DNA of 36,101 nucleotides, from the NCBI GenBank assembly GCA_023435645.1, contig JAEYRK010000094.1, forward strand, positions 1-36,101, given 5' to 3'. The notes under the pieces were generated by a model that saw only the letters and a program-made list of their open reading frames with translations, had not been told where the DNA came from and ran no database searches. Both the position numbers and the translations under genes were made by a program. This document shows positions 8,015-15,203 of the stretch, one piece after another. This stretch comes from Bacillota bacterium (GTDB lineage: Bacteria; Bacillota; Clostridia; Lachnospirales; Lachnospiraceae). How positions within the stretch are numbered: the first letter of the stretch is position 1; each line of letters opens with the position of its first letter.

Positions 8015-8744
8015 GTTGATTTCTGTAAGGAATCTGACAAAGGAATTTAATAAGGGTCAGGTAAAAGCCCTGAATCATTGCGATATTGATATCAGCCAGG
8101 GCGAAGTAGTAGCAATCATCGGTCCCTCCGGCTCCGGTAAATCCACCCTGCTCCGCAGTCTAAATCTTTTGGAAACCCCCTCCCATGGAGAAATCTTTTT
8201 TGATGGAGTGAATCTGGCAGATAAGCATGTGGATCTTGACCTACACCGCAGACGCATGGGCATGGTGTTCCAGCACTTCAATCTGTTTCCCCATAAAACC
8301 GTGCTCCAAAACATTACTCTGGCACCGGTCTCTCTTAAGCTTAAGACGAAAGCTGAGGCAGAGGAGATCGCATATAAGCTGCTGGAACGCATTGGGCTCA
8401 GCGATAAGGCACACGAGTTTCCTTCCAGGTTATCAGGAGGACAGAAGCAGCGTATCGCCATTGTTCGTTCCCTGGCGATGAACCCGGAGGTCATGCTGTT
8501 CGATGAACCCACCTCTGCGCTGGACCCGGAAATGGTAGGCGAGGTTCTTGATCTGATCAAGGATTTGGCTAAGGAGGGAATGACCATGGTAATCGTAACC
8601 CATGAGATGGGCTTCGCCCGTGAGGTTGCCTCCCGTGTGGTATTCATGGACGAGGGTGCGATTAAGGAGGATAATACTCCAAGGGAATTATTTGAGAATC
8701 CGCAGGATCCGAGACTGAAGGAGTTCCTGTCTAAGGTTCTATAG
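7998..8744 (+). CDS. Amino-acid ABC transporter ATP-binding protein (GlnQ type)
   Basis: This 248-residue ATPase has all motifs in place: Walker A GPSGSGKST (residues 42-50), the Q-loop at FQHFNLFPHKTVLQN, the signature LSGGQ (145-149), Walker B VMLFDE with the D-loop SALD (165-176), and the switch histidine in VTHEMGF (His202). It powers the importer formed with the binding protein and permease just upstream. The start is GTG at 7998, preceded by AAAGGAGG and lying inside the end of the permease gene, so the two are translationally coupled. No strong terminator is visible after it; a GC-poor spacer follows. Confidence 0.95.
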   Translation: METSDKLISVRNLTKEFNKGQVKALNHCDIDISQGEVVAIIGPSGSGKSTLLRSLNLLETPSHGEIFFDGVNLADKHVDLDLHRRRMGMVFQHFNLFPHKTVLQNITLAPVSLKLKTKAEAEEIAYKLLERIGLSDKAHEFPSRLSGGQKQRIAIVRSLAMNPEVMLFDEPTSALDPEMVGEVLDLIKDLAKEGMTMVIVTHEMGFAREVASRVVFMDEGAIKEDNTPRELFENPQDPRLKEFLSKVL

Positions 8745-8832
8745 AGGCGATAGCTCTCTCATGGCAGGCTTTTAGGGAGAAATATGCTAAGGTCAGCGAG
8801 AGAAAAAGGTAATTGTATTTTGTTGATCTATA

Positions 8833-8861
8833 TTGAAACGCTATCCTTATAATGGTATAAT
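8833..8861 (+). promoter_or_regulatory. Sigma-A-type promoter for the small protein gene
   Basis: TTGAAA (8833-8838), a 17-base spacer and TATAAT (8856-8861). A second TATAAT at 8848-8853 has TTGATC 19 bases upstream. The predicted transcript start lies very near the ribosome binding site, so the leader would be very short. Confidence 0.65.
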
Positions 8862-8881
8862 GAATTCAGGAGGTGGCTTAT

Positions 8882-9073
8882 ATGTTTAAAAAAGGTGTAC
8901 AAACAGATAGTTCGAAAAAATCCCTTTCAAAGAAGATGCAAAGAATATCTTATGACGAACATTTTACAAGAGCAACCGAATCCATTGATCTAGCAAAGAA
9001 TCAGAAGTTTACAGATATTGATGACGGGATTTCGAAGCGACAAATAAGCGAAGTAGAGAAGCTCTCGAAGTAA
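8882..9073 (+). CDS. Small hypothetical protein (63 aa)
   Basis: I do not recognise a family. The protein is hydrophilic and charged, rich in Lys, Ser and Asp/Glu, with no membrane segment and no cysteine. Its start is read as ATG 8882 because AGGAGGTGG lies just before it; GTG 8873 overlaps that site. Support for a real gene comes from the complete expression unit: a consensus promoter, a strong ribosome binding site, and a Rho-independent terminator just after the stop. The C-terminal half (ISKRQISEVEKLSK) could be helical. It stands alone between the ABC importer and the VanW gene. Confidence 0.7.
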   Translation: MFKKGVQTDSSKKSLSKKMQRISYDEHFTRATESIDLAKNQKFTDIDDGISKRQISEVEKLSK

Positions 9074-9085
9074 TCGTAATAATTT

Positions 9086-9116
9086 GGACCTACCGGATTA
9101 CGGAAGGTCCTTTTTT
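9086..9116 (+). terminator. Rho-independent terminator after the small protein gene
   Basis: GGACCTACCG (9086-9095) pairs with CGGAAGGTCC (9101-9110) with one mismatch around loop GATTA, followed by TTTTTT. Confidence 0.9.
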
Positions 9117-9154
9117 CTTGCTTTGTGCATTGTAAAAGTTTGCTGGAGATTTTT

Positions 9155-9184
9155 TTGCACATTTATACCACAATATGCTATAAT
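9155..9184 (+). promoter_or_regulatory. Sigma-A-type promoter for the VanW-family gene
   Basis: TTGCAC (9155-9160), an 18-base spacer and TATAAT (9179-9184), about 65 bases before the start codon. Confidence 0.7.
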
Positions 9185-9249
9185 ATTGATTGCAGAAACA
9201 TAATAGCTATTGCTGCAGATGCAGCCGATGGAAGGATAAGGTGATTTAA

Positions 9250-10629
9250 ATGAAAAAAGTGAAGCAGCTGTTAACTATCATTCCGATGATAGCATTAGCT
9301 TACATATTCACCGGTGGCATATCGCAAGCCTATGCAGAGGACCGTTCCGATACGATATGTGAAGGAGTTTACATAGATACCATTAATATCAGCGGAATGA
9401 CCGGAGCCGAAGCAAAAGAAGCTGTCGATGCTATGATTTCAGAATTACAGGACAAAAATATTGCAATCGTTGTGGGGGATGAAGTGGTATATACCTCTAT
9501 GAAGAACCTCGGATATCGAAGCGAGCCCAACCACTATGTGGAGCAGGCGTTGGGGCTGGCAACTCAAGGTAATCTGATTAAGAGATATAAGGATAAGAAG
9601 GATATCGAGCATGGTACGATCAACTATCAACTGACCTTCACCTATGATGAGGAGAAGCTCAGAAGATTGGTTGAGGATAAGGTCACTCTCTATGAAATTC
9701 TGCCGATCAACGCATCCTTTCGCAGAGAGAGTGGTAAATTCGTTTACACAGATCATAAGGTTGGAAGTAAAGTAAATGTTGACCAGACCATAGAGCTGAT
9801 AAAGAACAGTATTGAGAATTGGAACAGATTGGATATCAAGGTGAACGCAGTGATGGAAGAGGATATGCCTGCGTTTACAAAGGAGATGCTGGAGAGCTGT
9901 AATACGGTATTGGGTGAATTCTCAACTGAATTTAAGGATTCGGTTGAGGGAAGAGCAGCCAATCTGGCCAATGGAGCAAGGCTGATTAATAATGCCGTAC
10001 TTTTTCCTGGTGATGAATTCTCGGCATATGAGTATCTGCTGCCCTTCCATGAGTCCAATGGTTACTATGCCGCAAATTCCTATCTAAACGGTAGCATCGT
10101 TGAAAGCATCGGTGGTGGAGCTTGTCAGGTTACGACAACTCTATATAATGCAGCGTTATTTGCGGAGCTTGATATTGTAGAACGGAGTTCTCATTCCATG
10201 ACTGTCTCCTATGTTCCCTTGGCCATGGATGCCGCTGTTGCAGAGTATTCGAAGAATTTCAGATTTGCTAACAATCAGGAATATCCGATACTGATTGAAG
10301 CAACCAGTAAGGACAGGACAATCACCTTCCGGATCTGGGGACATGAGACAAGGGATACCGCCAATCGTAAGCTTGATTTCGTCAGCATAACGACCAAGGA
10401 AATCAGTCCTCCGGCAACGGATATCATTACGAAGGATCCGACCAAGCCTACCACCTACCGAAAGGTCACCCAAAAGGCCCGCATGGGTTATAAGTCCGAG
10501 CTTTATAAGGTTGTATATGTGGAAGGAAAAGAGGTAGAGAGAGTACTGATTAATAGGAGCAGCTATGCAGCTGAGCCAAATCACGTGACGATAGGAACAA
10601 AGAAGGATCCCGTACAGGAATCCAGATAA
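9250..10629 (+). CDS. Exported VanW-family protein with peptidoglycan-binding-like and G5 domains
   Basis: This 459-residue protein has a signal peptide (residues 1 to about 29, ending QAYA|ED). A PG_binding_4-like domain (about 35-205) starts ICEGVYIDTINISGMTGAEA. The VanW domain (about 220-370) carries its conserved LFPGDEFSAYEYL, GGGACQVTTTLYNAAL (about 288-303) and RSSHSMTVSYVP. A G5-like tail (about 375-455) includes KPTTYRKVTQKARMGYKSELYKVVYV. Proteins of this layout are common in Clostridia and act at the cell wall; the molecular activity of VanW is not established, and the name comes from the vancomycin-resistance cluster without showing resistance here. No vanH/A/X genes are present. 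AAGGTG precedes the ATG. Confidence 0.9.
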   Translation: MKKVKQLLTIIPMIALAYIFTGGISQAYAEDRSDTICEGVYIDTINISGMTGAEAKEAVDAMISELQDKNIAIVVGDEVVYTSMKNLGYRSEPNHYVEQALGLATQGNLIKRYKDKKDIEHGTINYQLTFTYDEEKLRRLVEDKVTLYEILPINASFRRESGKFVYTDHKVGSKVNVDQTIELIKNSIENWNRLDIKVNAVMEEDMPAFTKEMLESCNTVLGEFSTEFKDSVEGRAANLANGARLINNAVLFPGDEFSAYEYLLPFHESNGYYAANSYLNGSIVESIGGGACQVTTTLYNAALFAELDIVERSSHSMTVSYVPLAMDAAVAEYSKNFRFANNQEYPILIEATSKDRTITFRIWGHETRDTANRKLDFVSITTKEISPPATDIITKDPTKPTTYRKVTQKARMGYKSELYKVVYVEGKEVERVLINRSSYAAEPNHVTIGTKKDPVQESR

Positions 10630-10679
10630 TATATGACATTGATTTATTCAATCGTATATGCTACACTATGTATCATTTA

Positions 10680-10720
10680 GGGGGAGCTGGCTATTTCATA
10701 GCATGCAGTCCCCCCCTTTC
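10680..10720 (+). terminator. Probable terminator after the VanW-family gene
   Basis: A G-rich arm (GGGGGAGCTGGCTAT, 10680-10694) can fold imperfectly onto ATAGCATGCAGTCCCCCCC, followed by TTTCTATT. The stem has internal mismatches. Confidence 0.6.
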
Positions 10721-10794
10721 TATTCAAAAATCTAGATAGCAAAATACATAGGGTAAAGTCTTCCGGCTTATAGCATAAATATAGGAGAGATAAG

Positions 10795-12120
10795 ATGTTT
10801 TCCAGAAAGTATTTGATTCGTTTAATCATACCCCTAATCATTGAACAGCTGCTGGCTGTAACAGTTGGGCTAGCAGACGGAATGATGGTAGCTAGAGTAG
10901 GGGAGGCTGCAGTATCCGGTGTTTCCCTGGTGGACAGCATTAACATCCTGCTGATTGGTTTGTTCGGAGCCTTGGCGACCGGAGGAGCAGTGGTATCTGC
11001 GCAATATCTCGGACAGAAAGAGGAGAATAAAGCCTGTGTTGCTGGTGAGCAGCTGATCGCCTCCACATTCATGCTCTCTCTGGGCATTATGACTGTGGCT
11101 CTGATCGGAAATACGGCCATACTTCGGCTGATCTATGATAATGTGGAAACCGATGTGATGGCATATGCGGTTACCTATCTGTTTTATTCAGCATTATCCT
11201 ATCCCTTCCTGGCAGTATATAATGCATGTGCGGCCCTGTTCCGGAGCATGGGAAATTCCAGAACCTCTATGGTGATTTCCCTAATTATGAATCTGATTAA
11301 CATCGTCGGAAATGCAATTCTAATTTTCGTCCTTGACATGGGGGTAGCCGGTGCTGCGATCGCAACCCTGATTTCAAGAATGTTTGCGGCAATTACGATG
11401 CTCCTACTATTATTAAATAAAAACAGGATCATACATATCATATCAATCAGGAAATTCCGGCTGGATATGCATATGATACGCAGGATCCTTAAGATTGGTG
11501 TTCCAAATGGACTGGAGAACAGTGTGTTCCAATTTGGTAAGATTCTGGTCCAAGGGATTATCGCCGGCCTCGGAACCTCTGCAATTACAGCCAATGCGAT
11601 TGCCAATACAGTGGGAGGTATTGGGGTGCTGCCCGCCTCGGCAGTTGGCCTTGCACTGATTACTGTGGTTGGCCAGTGTGTCGGAGCTGGGGATTATAAA
11701 GCAGTGAAAACCTATACCTATAAGCTTTTGAAGATCGCCTACATTTTTATGGGTATCATCAATGTCCTGCTCATCCTTATGCTACCGTTGATTTTAAGGT
11801 TATATGGTGTCGGTAAGGAAACGACAGAAATTGCAACCCAGCTGATGCTTTATCATTGTATCATGTCCGCACTGATTTGGCCCCTATCCTTTGCGCTTCC
11901 TAACGCTCTGCGGGCGGTCAGTGATGTGAGATTTACGATGTGGGTTTCCATGATCTCTATGTGGACATGGAGAGTCGGCTTCAGCTATATCATGGTCTAT
12001 CCCCTCAAGAGGGGAGTTCTCGGAGTATGGATTGCAATGACAATCGACTGGATCTTTCGATCCATATGCTTTATCGTCAGATTTCATAAAGAAAAATACC
12101 GCAGAAATCTTCATACATAA
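10795..12120 (+). CDS. MATE family multidrug/cation antiporter
   Basis: This 441-residue protein has about twelve membrane segments in two related halves. It opens with RLIIPLIIEQLLAVTVGLADGMMVARVGEAAVSGVSLVDSI, whose 'P.i.eqll...vg..d.~mv...G..avag~s' pattern marks the MATE (MatE) superfamily. The second half repeats it at LKIGVPNGLENSVFQFGKIL and QCVGAGDYKAVKTY, matching the first-half QYLGQKEENKACVAG. MATE proteins export drugs, metabolites or cations using sodium or proton gradients; the substrate here cannot be read from sequence. TAGGAGAGATAAG precedes the ATG. The length is normal for the family. No regulator is adjacent on the upstream side, and a hairpin separates it from the metal-resistance unit. 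Confidence 0.93.
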   Translation: MFSRKYLIRLIIPLIIEQLLAVTVGLADGMMVARVGEAAVSGVSLVDSINILLIGLFGALATGGAVVSAQYLGQKEENKACVAGEQLIASTFMLSLGIMTVALIGNTAILRLIYDNVETDVMAYAVTYLFYSALSYPFLAVYNACAALFRSMGNSRTSMVISLIMNLINIVGNAILIFVLDMGVAGAAIATLISRMFAAITMLLLLLNKNRIIHIISIRKFRLDMHMIRRILKIGVPNGLENSVFQFGKILVQGIIAGLGTSAITANAIANTVGGIGVLPASAVGLALITVVGQCVGAGDYKAVKTYTYKLLKIAYIFMGIINVLLILMLPLILRLYGVGKETTEIATQLMLYHCIMSALIWPLSFALPNALRAVSDVRFTMWVSMISMWTWRVGFSYIMVYPLKRGVLGVWIAMTIDWIFRSICFIVRFHKEKYRRNLHT

Positions 12121-12143
12121 CGGTACTTATGATCAATTGACAA

Positions 12144-12183
12144 AATACCCTCAGTGATGAATAAATGAATCACTGGGGGTATT
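12144..12183 (+). terminator. Terminator-like hairpin after the MATE gene
   Basis: AATACCCTCAGTGAT (12144-12158) pairs with ATCACTGGGGGTATT (12169-12183) with a single G-T pair. There is no T tract, so it may terminate weakly or protect the 3' end. Confidence 0.65.
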
Positions 12184-12248
12184 CGCTGATCTATGGATAA
12201 ATCCTCCCCATAATCGGCACTATGGCTATAAAAAATAAATAAAAGGTA

Positions 12249-12277
12249 TTGCATAGGAAAGGGTTAAGGCATATAAT
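12249..12277 (+). promoter_or_regulatory. Promoter of the cadC-cadA unit
   Basis: TTGCAT (12249-12254), an exact 17-base spacer and TATAAT (12272-12277). The predicted start of transcription (about 12284) is just before the operator. Confidence 0.75.
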
Positions 12278-12292
12278 AATATTATATTATAG

Positions 12293-12316
12293 TTGAACAA
12301 TTATTCAACTGTTCAA
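12293..12316 (+). promoter_or_regulatory. SmtB/CzrA-type metalloregulator operator
   Basis: TGAACAATTATTCA (12294-12307) matches the imperfect palindrome TGAA-N6-TTCA bound by SmtB/ArsR-family metal sensors. An overlapping inverted repeat TTGAACA (12293-12299) and TGTTCAA (12310-12316) extends it. The site lies at about +10 to +33, where a bound repressor would block early transcription. Confidence 0.8.
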
Positions 12317-12350
12317 TCCAAATACAAATGAATATGAAAGGATGTAATAT

Positions 12351-12710
12351 ATGAGTAAAAAATCTGAGCTTTGTGATTGCGAAGTGATACATGGCGGTGT
12401 AATTGAAAAGATCAAAACACAGTTCCCGATGGAGGAGAAGCTGTATGACCTGGCGGATTTTTTTAAAGTGTTCGGGGACAGCACCAGAATCAAATTATTA
12501 TGGGCTCTGGATATGGAGGAGCTGTGTACCTGTGATCTGGCGGTACTCCTCAATATGACCAAATCAGCAATCTCCCATCAGCTGAAGACTCTTAGACAGG
12601 AGAAGCTGGTGAAATACAGAAGGGAAGGTAAGAATGTATTCTACTCCCTCCAGGATGAGCACGTGAAGAATATACTTGAGATAGGATTGGAGCATATTGA
12701 GGAGAAGTAG
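12351..12710 (+). CDS. cadC: CadC/SmtB-like ArsR-family metal-sensing repressor
   Basis: This 119-residue winged-helix repressor has both metal sites of the CadC type. The N-terminal C8-D-C10 pair plus C59 and C61 in ELCTCDLA form the soft-metal (Cd/Pb/Zn) site. D102, H104, H115 and E118 in the last helix have the same spacing as the zinc site in S. aureus CadC and SmtB. The recognition helix is around MTKSAISHQLKTL and the wing is YRREGKNVFYSL. The repressor is expected to release the operator upstream when metal binds, turning on itself and the ATPase gene 122 bases downstream. AAAGGATG precedes the ATG. Which metal is sensed in the cell cannot be decided from sequence, although the four cysteines favour Cd/Pb as well as Zn. 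Confidence 0.92.
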   Translation: MSKKSELCDCEVIHGGVIEKIKTQFPMEEKLYDLADFFKVFGDSTRIKLLWALDMEELCTCDLAVLLNMTKSAISHQLKTLRQEKLVKYRREGKNVFYSLQDEHVKNILEIGLEHIEEK

Positions 12711-12720
12711 CTCCTGGTTA

Positions 12721-12773
12721 TGACGGCGGAAGTGAAGTCGCTCATAATGACTGCGGAAGTGAAGTTGCAGTAA
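12721..12773 (+). repeat. Two-copy 27-bp direct repeat between cadC and cadA
   Basis: Units at 12721-12747 and 12748-12773 both read TGAC-N-GCGGAAGTGAAGT followed by a divergent end (CGCTCATAA and TGCAGTAA). The second copy can form a small CTGC/GCAG hairpin. The function is unknown. Confidence 0.7.
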
Positions 12774-12832
12774 TATGGAAGCTTCCCTAACAGTACAGCA
12801 GGATAGATAGCGGGGAAGAAGGAGGATTTGAT

Positions 12833-15037
12833 ATGAATATTAGGAAAGAATATGAGCTGGAGGGGCTAGGCTGCGCCAATTGTGCAGCCAAAATCGAAAA
12901 GGAGGTTTCTGAGCTTTCCGAGGTAACGGAGGTAAGCTTAAACCTGATCAATAACAAATTAAATTTTACTACACAAGAAAACGGGTCAGAGGGGATGACC
13001 CGAAAAATCAAGGAAATTGTAGCATCCCATGAGCCGGAGGTTAGGGTTATTGAGCTGGGCCCTGCCGTAGCGCAGAAATCAGCAGCTGCTTTGGAAGACG
13101 ATGCAGCAGAATATAACGGGAGAGATCATGAGACGGAGGAGGAGAAGCTGTTTTGGTATATCCTCCGATTGGCGGCTGCCCTTCTGATCATCGGAGCTTT
13201 TTCAATCCTTCCTGTTCCAGGAGCTGTTAGGATTACTGCCTCTGCAATAGCCTTTGTATTATCCGGCTATGAGGTATTCATTACAGCAGGGAAGAATATC
13301 CGTAGGGGAAGAATCTTTGATGAGAACTTCCTGATGGGAACTGCATCCCTAGGAGCCTTCCTGATCGGAGAGCAAATAGAAGCAGTTACTGTACTGGTTT
13401 TCTATGGGATAGGGGAGCTGGTGCAGGATATGGCTGTTCATCGTTCTAAGAAAAACATAGCAGGTCTTATGGACATCCGACCGGATTATGCGAACCTAAA
13501 AACCGGAACGACCGTACAAGTGGTAGCTCCGGAACAGGTTGTACCGGGAGATATTATACTGGTGAAGCCGGGTGAGAGGATTCCCCTGGACGGAATCGTC
13601 AGCAATGGCAGCAGTTATATTGATACCAGAGCTCTGACAGGAGAGAGCATTCCTACGGAGGTAACAAAGGAGGATACGGTCTTATCGGGAACCATCAATA
13701 TTGGGGGGGTCTTGGAGATACAGGTGACGAAGAGCTTTGGTGATTCAACGGTTGCTAAGATATTGGAGCTGGTACAGAATTCAGGCAGTAAGAAGGCAGA
13801 AAGTGAGAAATTCATTACGAGGTTTGCCAGATACTATACACCGGCAGTGGTTTTTACCGCGATTGGGGTTGCTCTGCTTCCTCCGATCCTTGGCTTTGGG
13901 AGCTTTACCCTGTGGATTTATCGTGCCCTTAGCTTTCTGATTATTTCCTGTCCCTGTGCTCTGGTTATTTCCATTCCAATCAGCTTCTTCGGAGGAATCG
14001 GAGGAGCAGCGAAAAGAGGTGTACTGATTAAGGGAGGTAATTATCTGGATGCTTTGAATCATGTGGAAACTGTGGTGTTCGATAAGACAGGAACCTTAAC
14101 CAAGGGTAATTTCATTGTGACGGAGGTTCATCCTGTAGAAGGCTATCAGGAGGAAGAATTACTGAAGCTGGCAGTGATTGCAGAATATCATTCCACCCAT
14201 CCGATTGCGAAATCTCTGATGGAGTATTATCACAGGATGAAATCAGAATTTCAGAAGAATTCCATCCTACTTCCCGGAACCGAGCTTGAACTTTTACCGG
14301 AGGAGGCTGCCGATCTGTCAATTATTACAGAGAAGGCTGGCTATGGGATGGTCGCAGAGCTGGACTCCGGCACGATTTATGCCGGCAATGGTAAGCTGAT
14401 GAGGGAACAGGGGATTCTTACAGAGGAACCTGCCATTGGCAGTGTCGTTCATGTGTCCTGGAATAACAGGTATCTCGGATATATCCAGATAGCAGATGAG
14501 CTTAAGTCCGGTGCGGCAGCAGGAATTGCTGAGCTTAAGAAATACGGGGTAAAGCAGACTGTCATGCTGACCGGTGATCATAGGAATATGGCAGCTCAGG
14601 TCGCGAAGCAATGTGGTATTGATACCTTCCACGCAGAGCTATTACCTCAGGATAAAGTAGAGCTTTTTGCCAGATATAAATCCCAGAGCGAAACCGGAAA
14701 GACCATATTCGTTGGTGATGGCATCAATGATGCCCCGGTTCTGGCAGGTGCCGATATTGGTGTCGCTATGGGCGGAGTTGGTTCCGATGCTGCCATTGAA
14801 GCAGCTGATATCGTCATTATGAATGATGATATCGGAAAACTCGGAACTGCGATCAGAGTGGCAAGAAAGACCAGGGTTATTGTGCTACAGAATATTGTGT
14901 TTGCCCTGGGAACGAAACTTGCAATTATGCTTTTAGCCTTTTTTGGCATTACCTCGATCTGGTTTGCCATCTTTGCCGATGTCGGTGTCGCGTTACTGGC
15001 ATTAATGAACGCAATGAGGGCGATGCGTGTGCATTGA
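12833..15037 (+). CDS. cadA: Heavy-metal-exporting P1B-type ATPase (Cd/Zn/Pb class)
   Basis: This 734-residue membrane ATPase has one N-terminal heavy-metal-associated domain with GLGCANCAAKIE (Cys14 and Cys17). The transmembrane metal site CPC (Cys373-Pro-Cys375) is in IISCPCALVISIP. DKTGTLT carries the phosphorylated Asp417, STHPIAKSL is the nucleotide-domain HP motif, and GDGINDAP is at 628-635. The actuator loop is LTGESIPTEV. About eight membrane segments are expected. The class (P1B-2: Zn, Cd, Pb) is supported by the CPC motif, by the Asp in the last membrane segment (IFADVGVALLALMNAMR) and by the CadC-like regulator upstream. A linker of about 60 residues after the HMA domain is rich in Ala and acidic residues and has no His run. 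GGGGAAGAAGGAGG precedes the ATG. Confidence 0.95.
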   Translation: MNIRKEYELEGLGCANCAAKIEKEVSELSEVTEVSLNLINNKLNFTTQENGSEGMTRKIKEIVASHEPEVRVIELGPAVAQKSAAALEDDAAEYNGRDHETEEEKLFWYILRLAAALLIIGAFSILPVPGAVRITASAIAFVLSGYEVFITAGKNIRRGRIFDENFLMGTASLGAFLIGEQIEAVTVLVFYGIGELVQDMAVHRSKKNIAGLMDIRPDYANLKTGTTVQVVAPEQVVPGDIILVKPGERIPLDGIVSNGSSYIDTRALTGESIPTEVTKEDTVLSGTINIGGVLEIQVTKSFGDSTVAKILELVQNSGSKKAESEKFITRFARYYTPAVVFTAIGVALLPPILGFGSFTLWIYRALSFLIISCPCALVISIPISFFGGIGGAAKRGVLIKGGNYLDALNHVETVVFDKTGTLTKGNFIVTEVHPVEGYQEEELLKLAVIAEYHSTHPIAKSLMEYYHRMKSEFQKNSILLPGTELELLPEEAADLSIITEKAGYGMVAELDSGTIYAGNGKLMREQGILTEEPAIGSVVHVSWNNRYLGYIQIADELKSGAAAGIAELKKYGVKQTVMLTGDHRNMAAQVAKQCGIDTFHAELLPQDKVELFARYKSQSETGKTIFVGDGINDAPVLAGADIGVAMGGVGSDAAIEAADIVIMNDDIGKLGTAIRVARKTRVIVLQNIVFALGTKLAIMLLAFFGITSIWFAIFADVGVALLALMNAMRAMRVH

Positions 15038-15203
15038 TTAAGGTGGAATAACCCAGTGAGCAGGTGGTTTTAATTCCCAAGTACCATTTCCTATATGACA
15101 CATTTGTGCCAAATATTACACCTATAATAAACTAAAATATACTAAGAAATCCATAAAATTTACCGATATAATACTTAGGACATGTGATATAGGAGGGTAC
15201 ACA

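Noticed and set aside
8075..8647. 190-residue frame on the - strand
   Set aside because: It is antisense to the ABC ATPase, whose Walker and signature motifs define the true frame.
9250..10629. Vancomycin resistance determinant
   Set aside because: VanW-domain proteins are common in Clostridia, and there are no vanH, vanA or vanX genes here, so the name does not imply resistance.
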